Source: Symbiodinium natans
Taxonomy: Eukaryota; Sar; Dinophyceae; Suessiales; Symbiodiniaceae
DNA length: 64,000 nucleotides
Reading direction: 5' to 3'
Assembly (NCBI GenBank): GCA_905221605.1
Contig: CAJNDS010002080.1
Location: 318,501 to 382,500, forward strand
Shown here: in pieces, positions 38,397 through 50,226 of the stretch
How the letters are laid out: each line of letters begins with the position of its first letter
How positions within the stretch are numbered: position 1 is the stretch's first letter
Made by a program: the position numbers and the translations under genes
The notes under the pieces: model-generated
Seen by the model: only the letters and a program-made list of their open reading frames with translations
Database searches by the model: none
Told to the model about the DNA's origin: nothing

Positions 38397-38655
38397 ACTC
38401 CATACTCCTAAATGGATGGACCCTGAAACCCCAACCACAACTTTAACCCAAAACCCCCAAACCTCAAACCCCAAAACCCCCAAACCACAAAACCTCCAAG
38501 ACCCAATACCCGAACCCCAAACCCCAGAATCCCAAAACCCTAAACCCTGAAACCCACAACCCTTAACCCTTAACCCTTAACCCTAAACCCTAAACCCTAA
38601 ACCCTAAACCCTAAACCCTAAACCCTCATCAAAGCCGGGGGGGGGGGGGGGCGGC

Positions 38656-38704
38656 CTGTGGAGTGGCCAACATCTTCCTCCGTTTCGGGGCGGGCTCCTC
38701 AGCG
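38656..38704 (-). CDS. putative host exon
   Basis: The minus strand reads AEEPAPKRRKMLATPQ between a CGAAG acceptor and a GC donor (CAG|GCCGCC). PKRRK resembles a nuclear import signal. Nearest host exon to the right of the virus. Confidence 0.45.
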
Positions 38705-38999
38705 CTTCGTTCAAGGGACCAACGGAGGGACCCTTGCAAGGGACCTTAGGGTTTAGGGTTTAGGGTCTAGGGTCTAGGGTCTAGGGTTTAGGGTTTAGGG
38801 TTCAGGGCGTTTCGGGTTAGCATCCTGGGTTTGGTTGGGGTTTAGGGTTGAGGGTTGAGGGTTTAGGGTATAGGATTTCATTAGGGTTTAGGGCTTGGTT
38901 CTTTTTAGAGGGGGGCGGTACGGGCTGTGGTGGTTTGAGTCTTGGGTTTCGGCTTTGGGGTTTTGGGGTTAGGGTTTAGGCTCTTAGGGCTTTAGGGTC

Positions 39000-39230
39000 T
39001 AGTGGTGTCGGACAAGAGCCGCAGATGTCGATCGTGCTCGTTGCCTCCTGTTTCCCGATGTCACTCCCTTCTGGACGAGGAGAAGAGCTTCGGACCACAT
39101 ATTGGCTTGCATCAGGACGTAACGCGTGCGCCAGCAACTGGGACGAAGTGATGTAGCGGCCGCCCCTTCGTACACGTGCACCGAGCAGGGAGCCAACGAT
39201 GAGAGAATGAGCAATTGGTACTACCTGTAG
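39000..39230 (-). CDS. putative host exon region
   Basis: A repeat-free island, open on the minus strand with YVLMQANMWSEALLLVQKG. Exon limits unclear; no family named. Confidence 0.3.
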
Positions 39231-39237
39231 GGTTTCG

Positions 39238-39304
39238 GGTTTAGGGTTTAGGGTTTAGGGTTTAGGGTTTAGGGTTTAGGGTTTAGGGTTTAGGGTTTAG
39301 GGTT
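39238..39304. repeat. (TTTAGGG)n array
   Basis: About 9 heptamers next to the 39.0-39.2 kb island. Confidence 0.9.
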
Positions 39305-40261
39305 TGGGGTTTGGGGTCTAGGGTTTAGGGTTTAGGGCTTCTGGTTTGGGGTTTAGGGCTCAGTTTGGGTTGTATGGGGTTTAGGATTCAGGGTCTTATG
39401 GCCTCTGGGGCGGGGCTTCTGGGGCGCTGCTGCTTCAGGAGATCTTGGGCTTAGGACCCTTCGGAAGAATTTTGAGAACATTCTCATTTCAAACCACAAA
39501 CCCAAATTTCTGTCCTTCCTTCAGTGGATCTATTGAAAGATCTGAGCCCAATCTCATAAAATCTAACCGTTTGGGGTTTCTGGTTCGAGCTGTGTTCCCT
39601 TAAACGCAAACCCTCGAATCCCCAGAAGCCCTAGAACCCTAAGTCCTAGTTGGAACCTTACAACCCTAGAAACCCTGAAGCCCTAGGCACCAGGGAAAAC
39701 CCCGAAAAAACCCAAACCCTCGAAGCCCTCGAAACCCTGCGGGAGAGGTTTTGTGGCTCGGGTCCTGCACAACGGGCGGTAGGAGAGGTGCGGCGTTTTG
39801 CGCTTCCGTAACCTTCCCAGGCGGGATATCCTTAAGGGAGGGGGGGTCTAAGGGTAGCGGGGGGGTCTAAGGGTAGCTACATCGTCTCTTTTATACCCTA
39901 TACTGATTCAGGGCACATACATCGGAACCCTTTAAAGGAGCTTAGGGTGCATATTTTGACTGCCCTCAGCGGGGGTTTCGGGCACAGGGCCTGCACCCCA
40001 AGCATCCCCCAAGCCTCCCCCCCTTGCGGGAGCTGGAGGAAGTTACGGGGCCCGAAAACACGCAAACACGAAACACAAGCCATGCGGCTGAATGCCTCTT
40101 TCAATCCTACAAAGACCTCTTCAAAACTTCTGACGACCCCTCCCCCAGCAGTTCAAACAGCAAAAAACCTCCGTAAACCTCAAGCTCCACCCCTCTTAAC
40201 CCCCCCCCCTCCCCCGCCCCACTGAGCCCCGAACCAGGACACCGCCACGCCCTAAAACCCC

Positions 40262-40330
40262 CCTTCGTCTCAGGGCAGCTGCACGGTCCCTTTATTGAAG
40301 GTAAGGGGCCATAAGGCACAGGGTAGCCCT
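40262..40330. repeat. family F repeat copy
   Basis: CTGCACGGTCCCTTTATTGA and AAGGGGCCATAAGGCACAGG; matches both flanks of the virus in inverted orientation. Confidence 0.45.
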
Positions 40331-40454
40331 AAACCCTAAAACCCTAAAACCCTAAAACCCTCAAACCCTCAAACCCTCAAACCCTCAAACCCTCAAACCC
40401 TAAACCCTAAACCCTAAACCCTAAACCCCCACAAAAGAAGGGCCACGTCTGGCC

Positions 40455-40520
40455 CCTGGGAAGCCGAGCCAAAGCTTCGGCGATCGACCGGATCTCACCC
40501 TGGAAGGCTGCGAGCGTCAG
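40455..40520 (-). CDS. putative host exon
   Basis: The minus strand after a TCCAAG acceptor reads LTLAAFQGEIRSIAEALARL and then PR; the frame stays open to WPFFCG. Helical, clearly protein-like. The donor is uncertain (an internal GTGAGA is also present). Confidence 0.5.
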
Positions 40521-41198
40521 CTTGGAAGCAGGGGTTTAGGGTTTGGGGTTTGGGGTTTGGGGTTTGGGGTTTGGGGTTTAGGGTTTAGGGTTTAGGGTTT
40601 GGGGTTTGGGGTTTGGGGTTTAGGGTTTAGGGTTTAGGGTTTAGGGATTTAAGAGTTTACGAAAATTGGGGGTACCTTATTCGGGTCAGTTAATATTACC
40701 CTAAGGCTCTAAGATTTAAGGTTTTTGAGCCCAAAGGCCTTCTTATACAAGGCTTTTGGGCTATGTTGAGCCTAAGGGTTAGGGATAACGAAATTCGGGG
40801 TACCATATTGGGGATCCTTATTATAAGGGGGGCCTACTATTTGGGGACCCCTATTTTGGTAAACCCCCATGTTGTAACCCTAAACCCTAAACCCTAAACC
40901 CTTTTTGGGGTGGGTTACTGCATCAAAGAACCTGGAGGCCCAACAAAAAGGGCCAAAGGGCACCACTGGGCTACCCAGTCAGGGGGCGTTTTGCTTGGGG
41001 GGGTTTGGGGGGGGGGGGGGGGGGGTGCATTAAGGCTTTGGGGTTCCCAGGGTTTAGGGTTTGTAGGGTTTAGGGTTTGGGAGTTTAGGGTTTAGGGTTT
41101 GAGGGCTTTAGGATTTTAGGGTTTTTTGGGGCTGTTTGGTTTCCCAAGGTGCGAATCAGCCGCTTCCAGCGTACCTTGCACCTTTCCATTCTCATCCT

Positions 41199-41257
41199 TT
41201 ATCCGGCTGCCAAGTTTGCATTGGCATTTTCTGCTGCCAGGTTCTCAATTGCGTCGG
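41199..41257 (-). CDS. putative host terminal exon
   Basis: The minus strand after a GACAG acceptor reads DAIENLAAENANANLAAG and then TAA. Its 5' phase fits the exon at 41354-41432 across a 96-nt GT-AG intron, one of the few short introns here. Confidence 0.55.
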
Positions 41258-41353
41258 CTGTCAGAGCATCACCACGACCAGGTCGCAGGAAGGAGCCAGT
41301 GGATGGTCAGGCCCATTGCGCAACACTCCGGCACCGGGAAAAGTACCGCCAAC

Positions 41354-41432
41354 TGCACAAGACAAGTGCTTCAAAGACCTTCCCGACGATGCGCTGCAGG
41401 GCGGTGGACATGCGTCGGCGGAAATCCGGCCC
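41354..41432 (-). CDS. putative host exon
   Basis: The minus strand reads GPDFRRRMSTALQRIVGKVF and then EALVLC, ending at A|GTTGGC. It joins in frame to 41257-41199. The two make a helical C-terminus of an unidentified protein. Confidence 0.55.
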
Positions 41433-42804
41433 CTCCGTGCAACAGCGCAGAGCAGAGACATGAACAATGCCATCTTCAGACCCCAAACCCTAAACCCCAA
41501 ACCCCAAACCCTAAACCCTAAACCCTCAACCCTAAACCCCAAGCCCTAAACCCTAAACCCTAAACCCTAAACCCAAGGGCTTGGGGGCTTCCCAGCGTTG
41601 TGAGGTTTGGGGTTTAGGTGGTCGGGATGTTGGGGCTCCAAGGGTCCCAGGAATTCAGACGAGGGTCGGTTTCGAGGCGTAGGTAGAGGGGCCACGAGGG
41701 ACGGGTCCAAGGAAACCTAAAACCCTAAACCCTCGACCCTAGACCCTAGACCCTCGACCCTAGACCCTAGACCCTAAACCCTAAACCCAACCATTCCCAA
41801 ACCCTAAATTCTAAAGGTCTAAACTCTCTTCGGGCCTCCCTGCATCTTCCGTACTTCCCTGGGCTCCCCAAGCCCTCACAGGACCCGAAATAGGTTTAAG
41901 GAGCCCCCCCACTTGGGGTTTCGGGTTTAGGGAAAGTCCTCCCAACTACCTTCTTCCTAAACCCTAACCCAAAACCCTAAACCCCAGTCGAAACCTAGGG
42001 GCGGCTTGTATTTATGAACCCTAAACCCCAAACCCTAAAGCCTAAACCCTAAACCCTAAACTGGGAAGGGGGGGGCGGGGGGAGTGCATGGCTGTAAGGG
42101 TTACAGTCAGAATGTGGCGGCCAGGCCTTTCGTGTGTCCAGCCCACCCGGCTGGAGCTCGAACCCTTGGCACGGGTTTAGGGTTGAGGGTTTTAGGGGTT
42201 TAGGGGTTTAGGGTTTAGGGCTTAGGGTTTAGGGTTTAGGGGGAAGTAGAGGTGCAGAAGGGGAGGCCTTTGCCTGCCACGAAGTTAGCCGATACTCCTG
42301 ACTTTACAGTGGGTTTTTGCAGGCGCTGCTTGTCTTGAAAGGGCCGGCAGATTGTTGCTTTTTTGAGGGCGGCTGTTGGGCCTTCGTGAACAGGGAAACC
42401 CTAGATCCTAAACCCTGAACCCTGAAACCCTGGAACCCTGAAACCCTGAAACCCTGAAACCCTGAAACCCTGAAACCCTGAGCCCTAAACCCTAAACGCT
42501 AAACTAAACCCTAGACTCTTTGCTTGCTGGGCCGCGGTTCTCCAACTCCAAGCGCAAGGCCTGAAGCAGACAACAGCTGCAGGCACGCTAGCGTCATTGA
42601 GGCAAGTCAAGCCTTCGGGTACTGGGGGGTTAGGGGTTATCAGATTAGTATTTGGGGGTTTCTGGTTTTGGGGTTGCCGTGAGGTGCAGGGTTTATTGGG
42701 GGTTTATGCTTTAGGGTCACCCTAAACCCTAAAACCTAAACCCTAAACCCTAAACCCTAAACCCTAAACCCTAAACCCTAACCCTAAACCCTAAACCCTA
42801 AACT

Positions 42805-42856
42805 GCTACGCAGGAGCCCTTCAACATCCCAAGCTAGCTCTGGAGCCCTTGCTGGC
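42805..42856 (-). CDS. putative host exon
   Basis: The minus strand after a CCCAG acceptor reads PARAPELAWDVEGLLRS. Right after it the intron begins with TTTAGGG repeats; the donor may be the internal GTAGCAG. Confidence 0.45.
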
Positions 42857-43384
42857 CTGGGAAGATGGCATCGAATTTTGTGTTCAGGGTTCAGGGCTTA
42901 GAGTTTAGGGTTCAGGGCTGAGGGTCTAGGGTTCAGATCAGGGTTTGGGGTTTGGGGTTAAGGGTTTTGGATTTAGGGTTTAGGGGTTCAGGGTTTAGGG
43001 CTTAGGTCCCAGCAACCGTAATATAATGAGCGTTACGTGCCCTTGTTGGTGCCATTCTGCTGAAGGAACACAAGACCGGAAGCAGGCCAACCACCTCAAG
43101 GGCATAGAGTTATTAAGGGTTTTTGGGCCTCTGTGAGGGCACAACTGTATCATCTTTCTCTTCTCAAAAGTCTGAGAGCAAAGAACTCAAACAACCCTAA
43201 ACCCTGCTTACGCTTTAAATGCTAGAGGCCCTGCCAAAACACACTAAACCCTCTGCCCTATAAACCCTACAAGCTCAATAAGCAATATAAACCTACAAGC
43301 CCTAGAAACCCTAAACCCTAAGCCCCTAACCCAAACCCTAAACCCTAAACCCTAACCCTCCCCTCCCGGCCTTTAATGAGATAC

Positions 43385-43421
43385 TTGCAAGGTCCTTGCC
43401 CACCAGGTAGGCACGCACTTC
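43385..43421 (-). CDS. putative host exon
   Basis: Twelve codons (EVRAYLVGKDLA) lie between a GTGCAG acceptor and a GTATCT donor. Short but well bounded. Confidence 0.45.
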
Positions 43422-43724
43422 CTGCACTCCGCGGCCCCCAGCCCTAATAAACCCCCTGAACCGGGTTTAGGGTTTAGGTTTAGGGCTGATTCTTGAACCA
43501 AAGTTCTAAACAGTAAACCCCAAACACATAATCTCACTCAATCCATTTCGGGACTAAATAGTCCTAAACCACAATCCCAAAACCCTAAAACATAAGCCTG
43601 AGCGCTAAACCCCAAACCCTGAACCCAAACCTCAAAACCTCACTGTAAACCCTACACCCTACACCTTAAGCCCAAACCCGAAACCCCAAAACCCAAAACC
43701 TCGAAACCTAAACCTCAAACCTTT

Positions 43725-43864
43725 ACTTGGAGGTTCATGGTACTCATTAACCAAGTATAACTGTGCTGATAATCATTATAAGCCCGTTAAGTGACCTAAC
43801 ATGGTCACAAGTACAGTTATTTGTACAGTCAGAATTGTTTAATAAGTACCATGAACCTCCAAGT
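43725..43864. repeat. palindromic repeat family B, copy 1
   Basis: Arms ACTTGGAGGTTCATGGTACT and GTACCATGAACCTCCAAGT; inner words ACTGT/ACAGT are also inverted. Further copies at 44259 and 46866. MITE-like. Confidence 0.85.
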
Positions 43865-43990
43865 ACACTACACCCTAAACCCTAAACCCTACACCCGAAA
43901 CCCTAGACACTAAACCCTAAACCCTAAACCCTAAACCCTAAACCCCAAACCCTAAACCCTAAACCCCAAACCCTAAACCCTAAACTACAC

Positions 43991-44055
43991 CAGGCCTGCT
44001 TCAACTCCTCCGGCGATGGCTGCCTCGGACCCTGGGAACGGGGAGGTGGCGAGTC
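43991..44055 (-). CDS. putative host exon
   Basis: The minus strand reads DSPPPRSQGPRQPSPEELKQ between a CTGAG acceptor and a GTGTAG donor. Pro-rich. Confidence 0.45.
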
Positions 44056-44258
44056 CTCAGAGATCAGAAGAGAAGGGACATCTCTGGGTTTAGGGTTTAG
44101 GGTTTAGGGTTGAGGGTTGAGGGTTGAGGGTTGAGGGTTTAGGGTTTGGGCTTAGGGCTTACTTGAGTTTTGAGGGTTGACTTGGGAGTTTCCGGGTTCA
44201 TTTAGGGTTTGTAGGTTTCATTTGGGGTTGAGGTTCTCTTGGGGTTCTAGGACTTGCT

Positions 44259-44386
44259 GGGAGGTTCAAGGTACTTATGAAGCAATTATGACTGTATTTA
44301 TAACCCACTTAAAAGCCCCTTGAGTGCCCTAATATGGCTATATGAGTATAGATATAACTGGTTCAGAAGTACCATGAACCTCAAGT
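44259..44386. repeat. palindromic repeat family B, copy 2
   Basis: GGAGGTTCAAGGTACTTATG at the left and AGTACCATGAACCTCAAG at the right; more diverged than copies 1 and 3. Confidence 0.75.
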
Positions 44387-45301
44387 AGGGGTTGAGGTTT
44401 CGGGTTGTTATTAATTATGTAGGCTTCTCAGCAGCCAGTTACGCGCTGTGGATTGGGGTGTAAAGTCCTGGCTCGGCGCTTGTCCGTGGTCTAGTGTTTA
44501 GGTCCTTGAAGCTCAAATTTAGGGTTTAGGGGTGTTTTGGGCTTTGGGGGGTGTTTAGGGTTTAGGGGTGTTTAGGGCTTATGGGTTTAGGGGGCTTTAC
44601 AAGGCGTAACGGGCTGTAGGGGCTGCAAGGGGTTAAGGGGATTCAGGCTTTAAGGGGGGGCGCACAAACCCTAAACCCGAAACCCTAAACCCTAAACTCT
44701 TTAACCCTAAACCGTGGCTGCAGCTTGAAGTCTTTGCAAGACTCAGCTTCAGTACAGAAAAACCCCCCAAAACCCCAAAGTGTTGCTGGGGGTTTGGGTG
44801 CAGCGTTTCTGCTGGTCGGAGTTTCGGGGGCCCCTTAGTTTAGGGTTTAGGGTTTAGGGTATAGGGTTTAGGGTTTAGGGTTTCGGGGACCCCTTAGGGT
44901 TGTCCTCCCAAACTAAGAAGCCGTACTAGGCCCATCTAAGCCCCTGAGCAAGATTCGTACGCAAGATCATGTTCACTGATGAAGGCGAATAAACCCTAAA
45001 CCCTAAACCCTGAACCCTAAACCCTAAACCCTAAACCCTAAACCCTCCCTAGCAACTTCAACCCCAAGACCAGAAGCCCTGAAACCAAAACCCATGCCCT
45101 AAGCACCCAACCCGAATATTGGGTTTACCTCCTGGTTCTCACTAGGGAATGAGGGGAAAAGGTACAGTACCTTATATCCCCCTATGTACATGTTTTGAGG
45201 GATTCTGTAAGGTATCTTATCTTATTCCCTGCGAAGAGCCAGTGTTAGGTCTAGGGTTCAGGGTTCAGGGTTGACACAAGCCAGCGCCACAGAACTGAAA
45301 C

Positions 45302-45358
45302 CCTGAATTCCCCAGAGGTGTCCTCGATGTCAACGATCTCTGCCATTGCAAAGAGAGC
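45302..45358 (-). CDS. putative host exon
   Basis: The minus strand reads ALFAMAEIVDIEDTSGEFR, phase 0, between a CTGAG acceptor and a GTTTCA donor. Strongly protein-like. Family not recognised. Confidence 0.55.
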
Positions 45359-45521
45359 CTCAGGCCCAAAGGGGTTTGAGCTTCGCACTCTAAACAGAGG
45401 GTGTCGGGAGTTCGTCAAGAATGAGGCCCTCGCCCTAAACCCTAAACCCCCGAAACCCTAAACCCTAAACCCTAAACCCTAAACCCCTTGCTATAACAGG
45501 GACGAACAAAGGATCACTCAC

Positions 45522-45586
45522 CTTCGGGTGCCAACATGAAAAACTCTCTCCGGTGATTCTGGTAGGCTGGGCCACCGATTCGGGGA
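45522..45586 (-). CDS. putative host exon
   Basis: CGCAG acceptor and a canonical GTGAGT donor. Two frames are open; one reads PESVAQPTRITGESFSCWHP, ending in phase 0. Confidence 0.5.
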
Positions 45587-46467
45587 CTGCGAGGCTCAAA
45601 GCTTGAATCGCCATGCGTACCTTATGGGCCTCTTTTGCTAATTACTCTTCTGACAACAAGTGAGCGAACACAGATAGATAGATAGATAGATAGATAGGTA
45701 GAGAGATTTACATATGCAAAAGAACAAGTAGAAGATTGCGAACAATAGGAATAAAAAGGACGAAGAACCAGCAGCATGCTCATCAACAGATCAAAGCCCG
45801 AAGCCCTCAAAACCTTCTACCATCAGTCCCTACCGGGGATTCTACGAGGGGTACTATGATCTCAACCGGAAGCCCTCAAAACCCTGAAGTTTCGCTCTTT
45901 TGGGCTCCTGGCTTGTGAAGAACCACGCGGGAGGTGGCTGAGAGAGGAACCAAGGGGGGGCGACGGCAACAACTCTCCCCTAACAAGCGACACGCACGGC
46001 TGTGAGCCAGGAGCGTCTGCCCGCCGAGGCCGAGGGTTTTCAGGAGCTTCGTGTTCGAGCTTCGGGTTTCTAGGGTTTAAGGCTTAGGGTTTAGGGTTTA
46101 AGGTTGAGGGTGTAGGGTTTCAGGTTTAGGGTTTAGGGTCGATGTCTTTCGGGTGTAGAGGGCTTCTGGGTTTAGATGTAGGACTGAGAGGAGGCAAATG
46201 ACACATAAAGAAACAAAAGGTGTAATCACACATGAAATGAATCGGCGTTCCGAAGCAGACCAGGGGGCCCATCCACCGCGAATATGCAGACTTAAAAAGG
46301 TTGTCCCCAAACCCCCCCCCCCAAAAAAATGCCTCTAAATACCTGTCAGCCGTTATAGGCCCAAACGCCCGAACCTCCCTTACAAGGACACCTACACCCA
46401 AGAGTGACCTAGGAATAAAAGGGCGCCCTGCTTGGCTTGAAAAGGGGCTTAAAAGGGAGCCTAAGCC

Positions 46468-46561
46468 CCTAAACCCTAAACCCTAAACCCTAAACCCTAA
46501 ACCCTAAACCCTAAACCCTAAACCCTAAACCCTAAACCCTAAACCCTAAACCCTAAACCCT
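46468..46561. repeat. (CCCTAAA)n array
   Basis: About 13 clean heptamers. Confidence 0.95.
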
Positions 46562-46865
46562 ACTCTGGGTCCTAGACACCCAGAGAGAACCCAAAGGCGC
46601 GGTGAGGAGGTGGTAAGGCACTGCTTCGGTTGTTCGCCGCCCGGGCCGTAGTACCTTGAGATTGTACGTTTCAAAGGTCCACTTTGTAGGGTGTTTAGGG
46701 TTTAGGGTGTAGGGTTTAGGGTTTAGGGTTTAGGGTTTAGGGTTTAGGCCGTTTTAGAGGTCCACTTGTAGAGCTTTCGGTGTTTGGGGTTTATGGAGTG
46801 TGTAGGGTTTTGGTGCCCCATAAACAACCGTCGTTGGTTATGAGTTGCGGGATGCCTCGTTCTTG

Positions 46866-47009
46866 CTTGGAGGTTCATGGTACTTATGAACCAACTATAA
46901 CTGCACTTCTAACTGTACCTATAACCATATTCGGGCTCTTAAGAGGCTTATAAGTGGGTTAGAAGTATATACAGTTATAGTCGGCTAACAAGTACCATGA
47001 ACCTCCAAG
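46866..47009. repeat. palindromic repeat family B, copy 3
   Basis: CTTGGAGGTTCATGGTACTT and AAGTACCATGAACCTCCAAG; arms continue as ATAACTGCA/ACAGTTATA. Confidence 0.85.
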
Positions 47010-47184
47010 TAATCGGCCTTCTCTGAAAGCGCAACCGAGAAGCCCTCGACCCATACACCATATTGCAAAAGCTTAACATTGGGGTGGCTCTGGAGGTTAG
47101 GTTTGGGGGTTTAAGGGAGCCTGTTGAGGCTTTAAGAGCCGATGAGCGCCTTGATGGTTTCAGGTTGGGGAATTCTACTCGTGT

Positions 47185-47265
47185 GCTGTACCGACCTGCC
47201 CATAGAACTACACCCCATGACAAAAGCTTTGTCATGGAGTGTAGTTCTAAGGGCAGGTCGGCACC
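47185..47265. repeat. long near-perfect hairpin
   Basis: ACCGACCTGCCCATAGAACT ... AGTTCTAAGGGCAGGTCGG with inner arms ACTACACCCCATGACAAA and TTTGTCATGGAGTGTAGT; almost no loop. A single-copy MITE-like palindrome in this window. Confidence 0.85.
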
Positions 47266-47779
47266 TACCCTTGGCCTCTTTGAGGTTGTACCCTTGGGGT
47301 TTGGGGACCGTTTGTTGAAGACTCCCCTTGTAGGAGCACGTTCAGGGGCACCTTTCTAAAGGGTACAACTTACGGGTGCTAGTTTTGGATTCCCCCCAAA
47401 CCGACACCAGAATCCCGGAAGCCTGTACACCTCAAGCCCTAACCCCTGAATGCCAGAAAACAAGGCATGAGGGCTGGGCAAACGGCCTTTTGAAATTACC
47501 CTACACCAAGAACAGTGAAAGGGAAACCCTATTGCCTAAACCCCTGAAGCCTCAACCATAAACCCCAACCCCCTAAACCCTAATTTAAACCCCCAAACTC
47601 CTCAAGCCCCTAAAGACCTAAACCCGTAAAAGACTCAACCTCTAAACCCTAAACCTCAACCCTAATCCTCAAACCCTAAAACCTGAACCCTAAACCCTAA
47701 ACCCAGCCTAAACCCTAAACCCTAAATCCTGAACATTGACATCCTAAGCCCCGAGCCCCAAGACCGGCAACCCCACCAC

Positions 47780-47842
47780 CCCTTTCCGAGGGAAGGGCTT
47801 CACCGTCGGAAGCCGCTTTGCGCCCTGCTTCTGGCAAACGCC
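47780..47842 (-). CDS. putative host exon
   Basis: The minus strand reads RLPEAGRKAASDGEALPSER between a CCGAG acceptor and a GTGGTG donor. Confidence 0.5.
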
Positions 47843-48275
47843 CTCGGACCTTCACCAGAAAGGAGTGCGTGGTGGAAGTTTCGGTTTAGGGTTTAGGGTT
47901 CAGGGTTCAGGGTGTTAGGGTTTAGGGTTTAGTGTGTAACTATCGTGGATAGGGCGGATGTTGGGGGGTTTCGTTCTCGAGTTTGGGAGTTGCAGGTTTA
48001 AAACGGGGGTAGGGCCCATGATTGGGCTTAGAGCTTGGGGATGTATACAGGGTTTAGGGCCTAGGGCATAAGGTTCGTTAGCATGTGAAGGTTTGCTCTT
48101 CATGAGGTGCGCTTGGGGTGGCTCTACCCTAGTGCATTCCGGAACCTAAAATCCAAAAAAAGGCAAATGGTCACCACTGTGCTACCAAGATTAGACTTCC
48201 GGGTAATTCCCCTATCAGACATACGGCGGCGCTGACGTCAGCGTTGTCTTTCGCTTGCCTATGGGAGCCAGCTCA

Positions 48276-48401
48276 TCAAAGCATGGGTGTGTCCGCGCCG
48301 GCCACCGCTGGCTGTGGTTTGGCTGGTGAGTCCACGTCCATTTCCTTGCAGTCGCAGAGGCTGAAGGCTTGGCAGCTGGGAAGGTTCTTAAGCAGCTTCA
48401 G
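48276..48401 (-). CDS. putative host terminal exon
   Basis: 42 codons after a CTGCAG acceptor, with LKLLKNLPSCQAFSLCDC, then KEMDVDSPAKPQPAVAGADT and PML before TGA. A second acceptor (GCAAG at 48345) could shorten it. A clear C-terminus of an unidentified protein. Confidence 0.55.
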   Translation of the reverse strand: MKLLKNLPSCQAFSLCDCKEMDVDSPAKPQPAVAGADTPML

Positions 48402-48476
48402 CTGCAGTCAAACCCTAAACCCTAAACCCTAAACCCTAAACCCTAAACCCTAAACCCTAAACCCTAAACCCTAAAC

Positions 48477-48538
48477 CCAATGGTGTCTCCCATCATGGCC
48501 CTTCTGCCCTTGTGGATGCCGAGGCTGGCGAGGCCAAG
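48477..48538 (-). CDS. putative host exon
   Basis: The minus strand reads LGLASLGIHKGRRAMMGDTI after a GGCAG acceptor; the donor is GG|GTTTAGGG, made by the repeat itself. Confidence 0.5.
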
Positions 48539-48972
48539 CTGCCATCCAGTGTCGGCCGGAGAGACCAAGGGTAGGTCCACACCAGGTGAGAGTGTAGGGC
48601 TTAAGAACCCATTTAGGGTTTAGGGTTTAGGGTTTAGGGTTTAGGGTTTAGGGTTTAGGGTTTAGGGTTTAGGGTTTAGGGTTTTTAGTTTAGAGTTTGG
48701 GGCTTAAGAACCCGCCATACTCTGGGCCTAGTCTTGGGCCTAGTCTTGGCTGACCTCAACCCTAAACCCTAATACCCTAAACCCCAAACCCCTAAACCCA
48801 GCACACCCTAAACTCACTACACCCTGGCTACACCCTTTTAGCTGACCGCTTTTGGCTACGACACTTCTCGGCCTTACACGAAGCTGCTACAAACGGCCAG
48901 GGTCTCACTGAAAGCTCTAAACTCCCGCCCCCTTGGAACCATAACGAAAAAGCAAACCCTAAACCCTACAAA

Positions 48973-49036
48973 TTGGGATGTTTCCCCCTTATACTAACAG
49001 TCCTTCATAAGGATTATACTAGGGGGAACATCCCAA
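48973..49036. repeat. palindromic repeat family A, copy 3
   Basis: Compact hairpin: TTGGGATGTTTCCCCCTTAT with ACTAGGGGGAACATCCCAA. A decayed left arm also occurs at 51664-51692. Confidence 0.8.
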
Positions 49037-49255
49037 CCTCTAAACTGCAAACCCGAAAACCCAAACCCGAAACACCACCAAACCGACAATCCTAAACAAA
49101 TGTAAACCCTAGACCTTAAACCCTGAACCAGGGCTCTCCCTAAGCCACAAAAAACCCTTGAAGCCTAAACTCTAAACCCCAAACCCGAAAACCCTAAACC
49201 CTAAACCCTAAACCAAAAAACGAAACACACCCAGGGCTCTCCCTCAGCCTCTCAC

Positions 49256-49296
49256 CTTGCGCAGTTCACCGCGCCGGCGTCGACAAGGGCCGAGCC
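49256..49296 (-). CDS. putative host exon
   Basis: GSALVDAGAVNCA between a CACAG acceptor and a canonical GTGAGA donor on the minus strand. Confidence 0.5.
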
Positions 49297-50163
49297 CTGT
49301 GTGCGACATCAACCCTAAACCCTAAACCCTAAACCCTAAACCCTAAACCCTAAACTCTCAACAGAGCGATTCGACTTTTGAGTTCAGCGTTTACTTAGTA
49401 CCCCAGCAGCCGTCTTCTTATACTAGGGGAACGGCTTCTTTGGTTGGTTTCTTTGTAAAGGAACCCAGAACCGACAAAAGGGGAAAGGGCACCACCGGGC
49501 TACCAAGCTGAGGGTTTGAGGTTCCTAAAGCCCAAACCCTGAACCCTAAACCCTAAACCCTAAACCCGAAACCCTAAACCCTAAACCCTAAACGCTTACC
49601 AGGATTCAGGGCTTAGGGTTCAAGAGCGAGATTCGGAATCTCAAGGTCGATGTTTTCATCTTTGTAGAGTAATGGGCCTGGTGGGGCTCTCGTAGTTTGA
49701 GGGTCTTGGCTTCCCTAAGCCCTAAAGGCTATACCCTTAACCCTAAACCCGAAACCCTAAACCCTACACGCGCCAGCTTGAGTTCACAGTTTGGGGTTTA
49801 AGAATTTAGGGTTCGAAGTTTAGGGTTTGGGGTTAAGGGTTTCGGGTTTGGGGTTTACGGTTTGAGGTTGGGCAGGAAGGGTGCTAGGACAGGGCAAAGA
49901 AGGCCTAGACCAGAAACCAAAACACCGACCCCCGACCTCCCGTGAACACTTTTGCTGGGAATAGCGACGAGTAGCGGCGCTGCAAGCCTATGAAACCCAG
50001 AACCTAAACTCGAAGCCCTAAATCATTCCCTAGATCCTATCCCTAAACCCTAAACCCCAAACCCCAAACCCCAAACCCTAAACCCTAAACCCTAAACCCT
50101 AAACCCTAACCCTAAAGCCCAGACTGACTGAAAAAACAGAGCACCCCCAGCACACCATGGCAC

Positions 50164-50226
50164 CTGCACAAGCTTAGCGCCGAAGGTGGTGAACGCCTCC
50201 GCTATGTCCTTGCTCCCAAGAGGAGG
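50164..50226 (-). CDS. putative host exon
   Basis: 21 codons in phase 0, PPLGSKDIAEAFTTFGAKLV then Q, between a CTAAG acceptor and a GTGCCA donor. CCCTAAA lies left and TTTAGGG right of the island. Confidence 0.6.
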
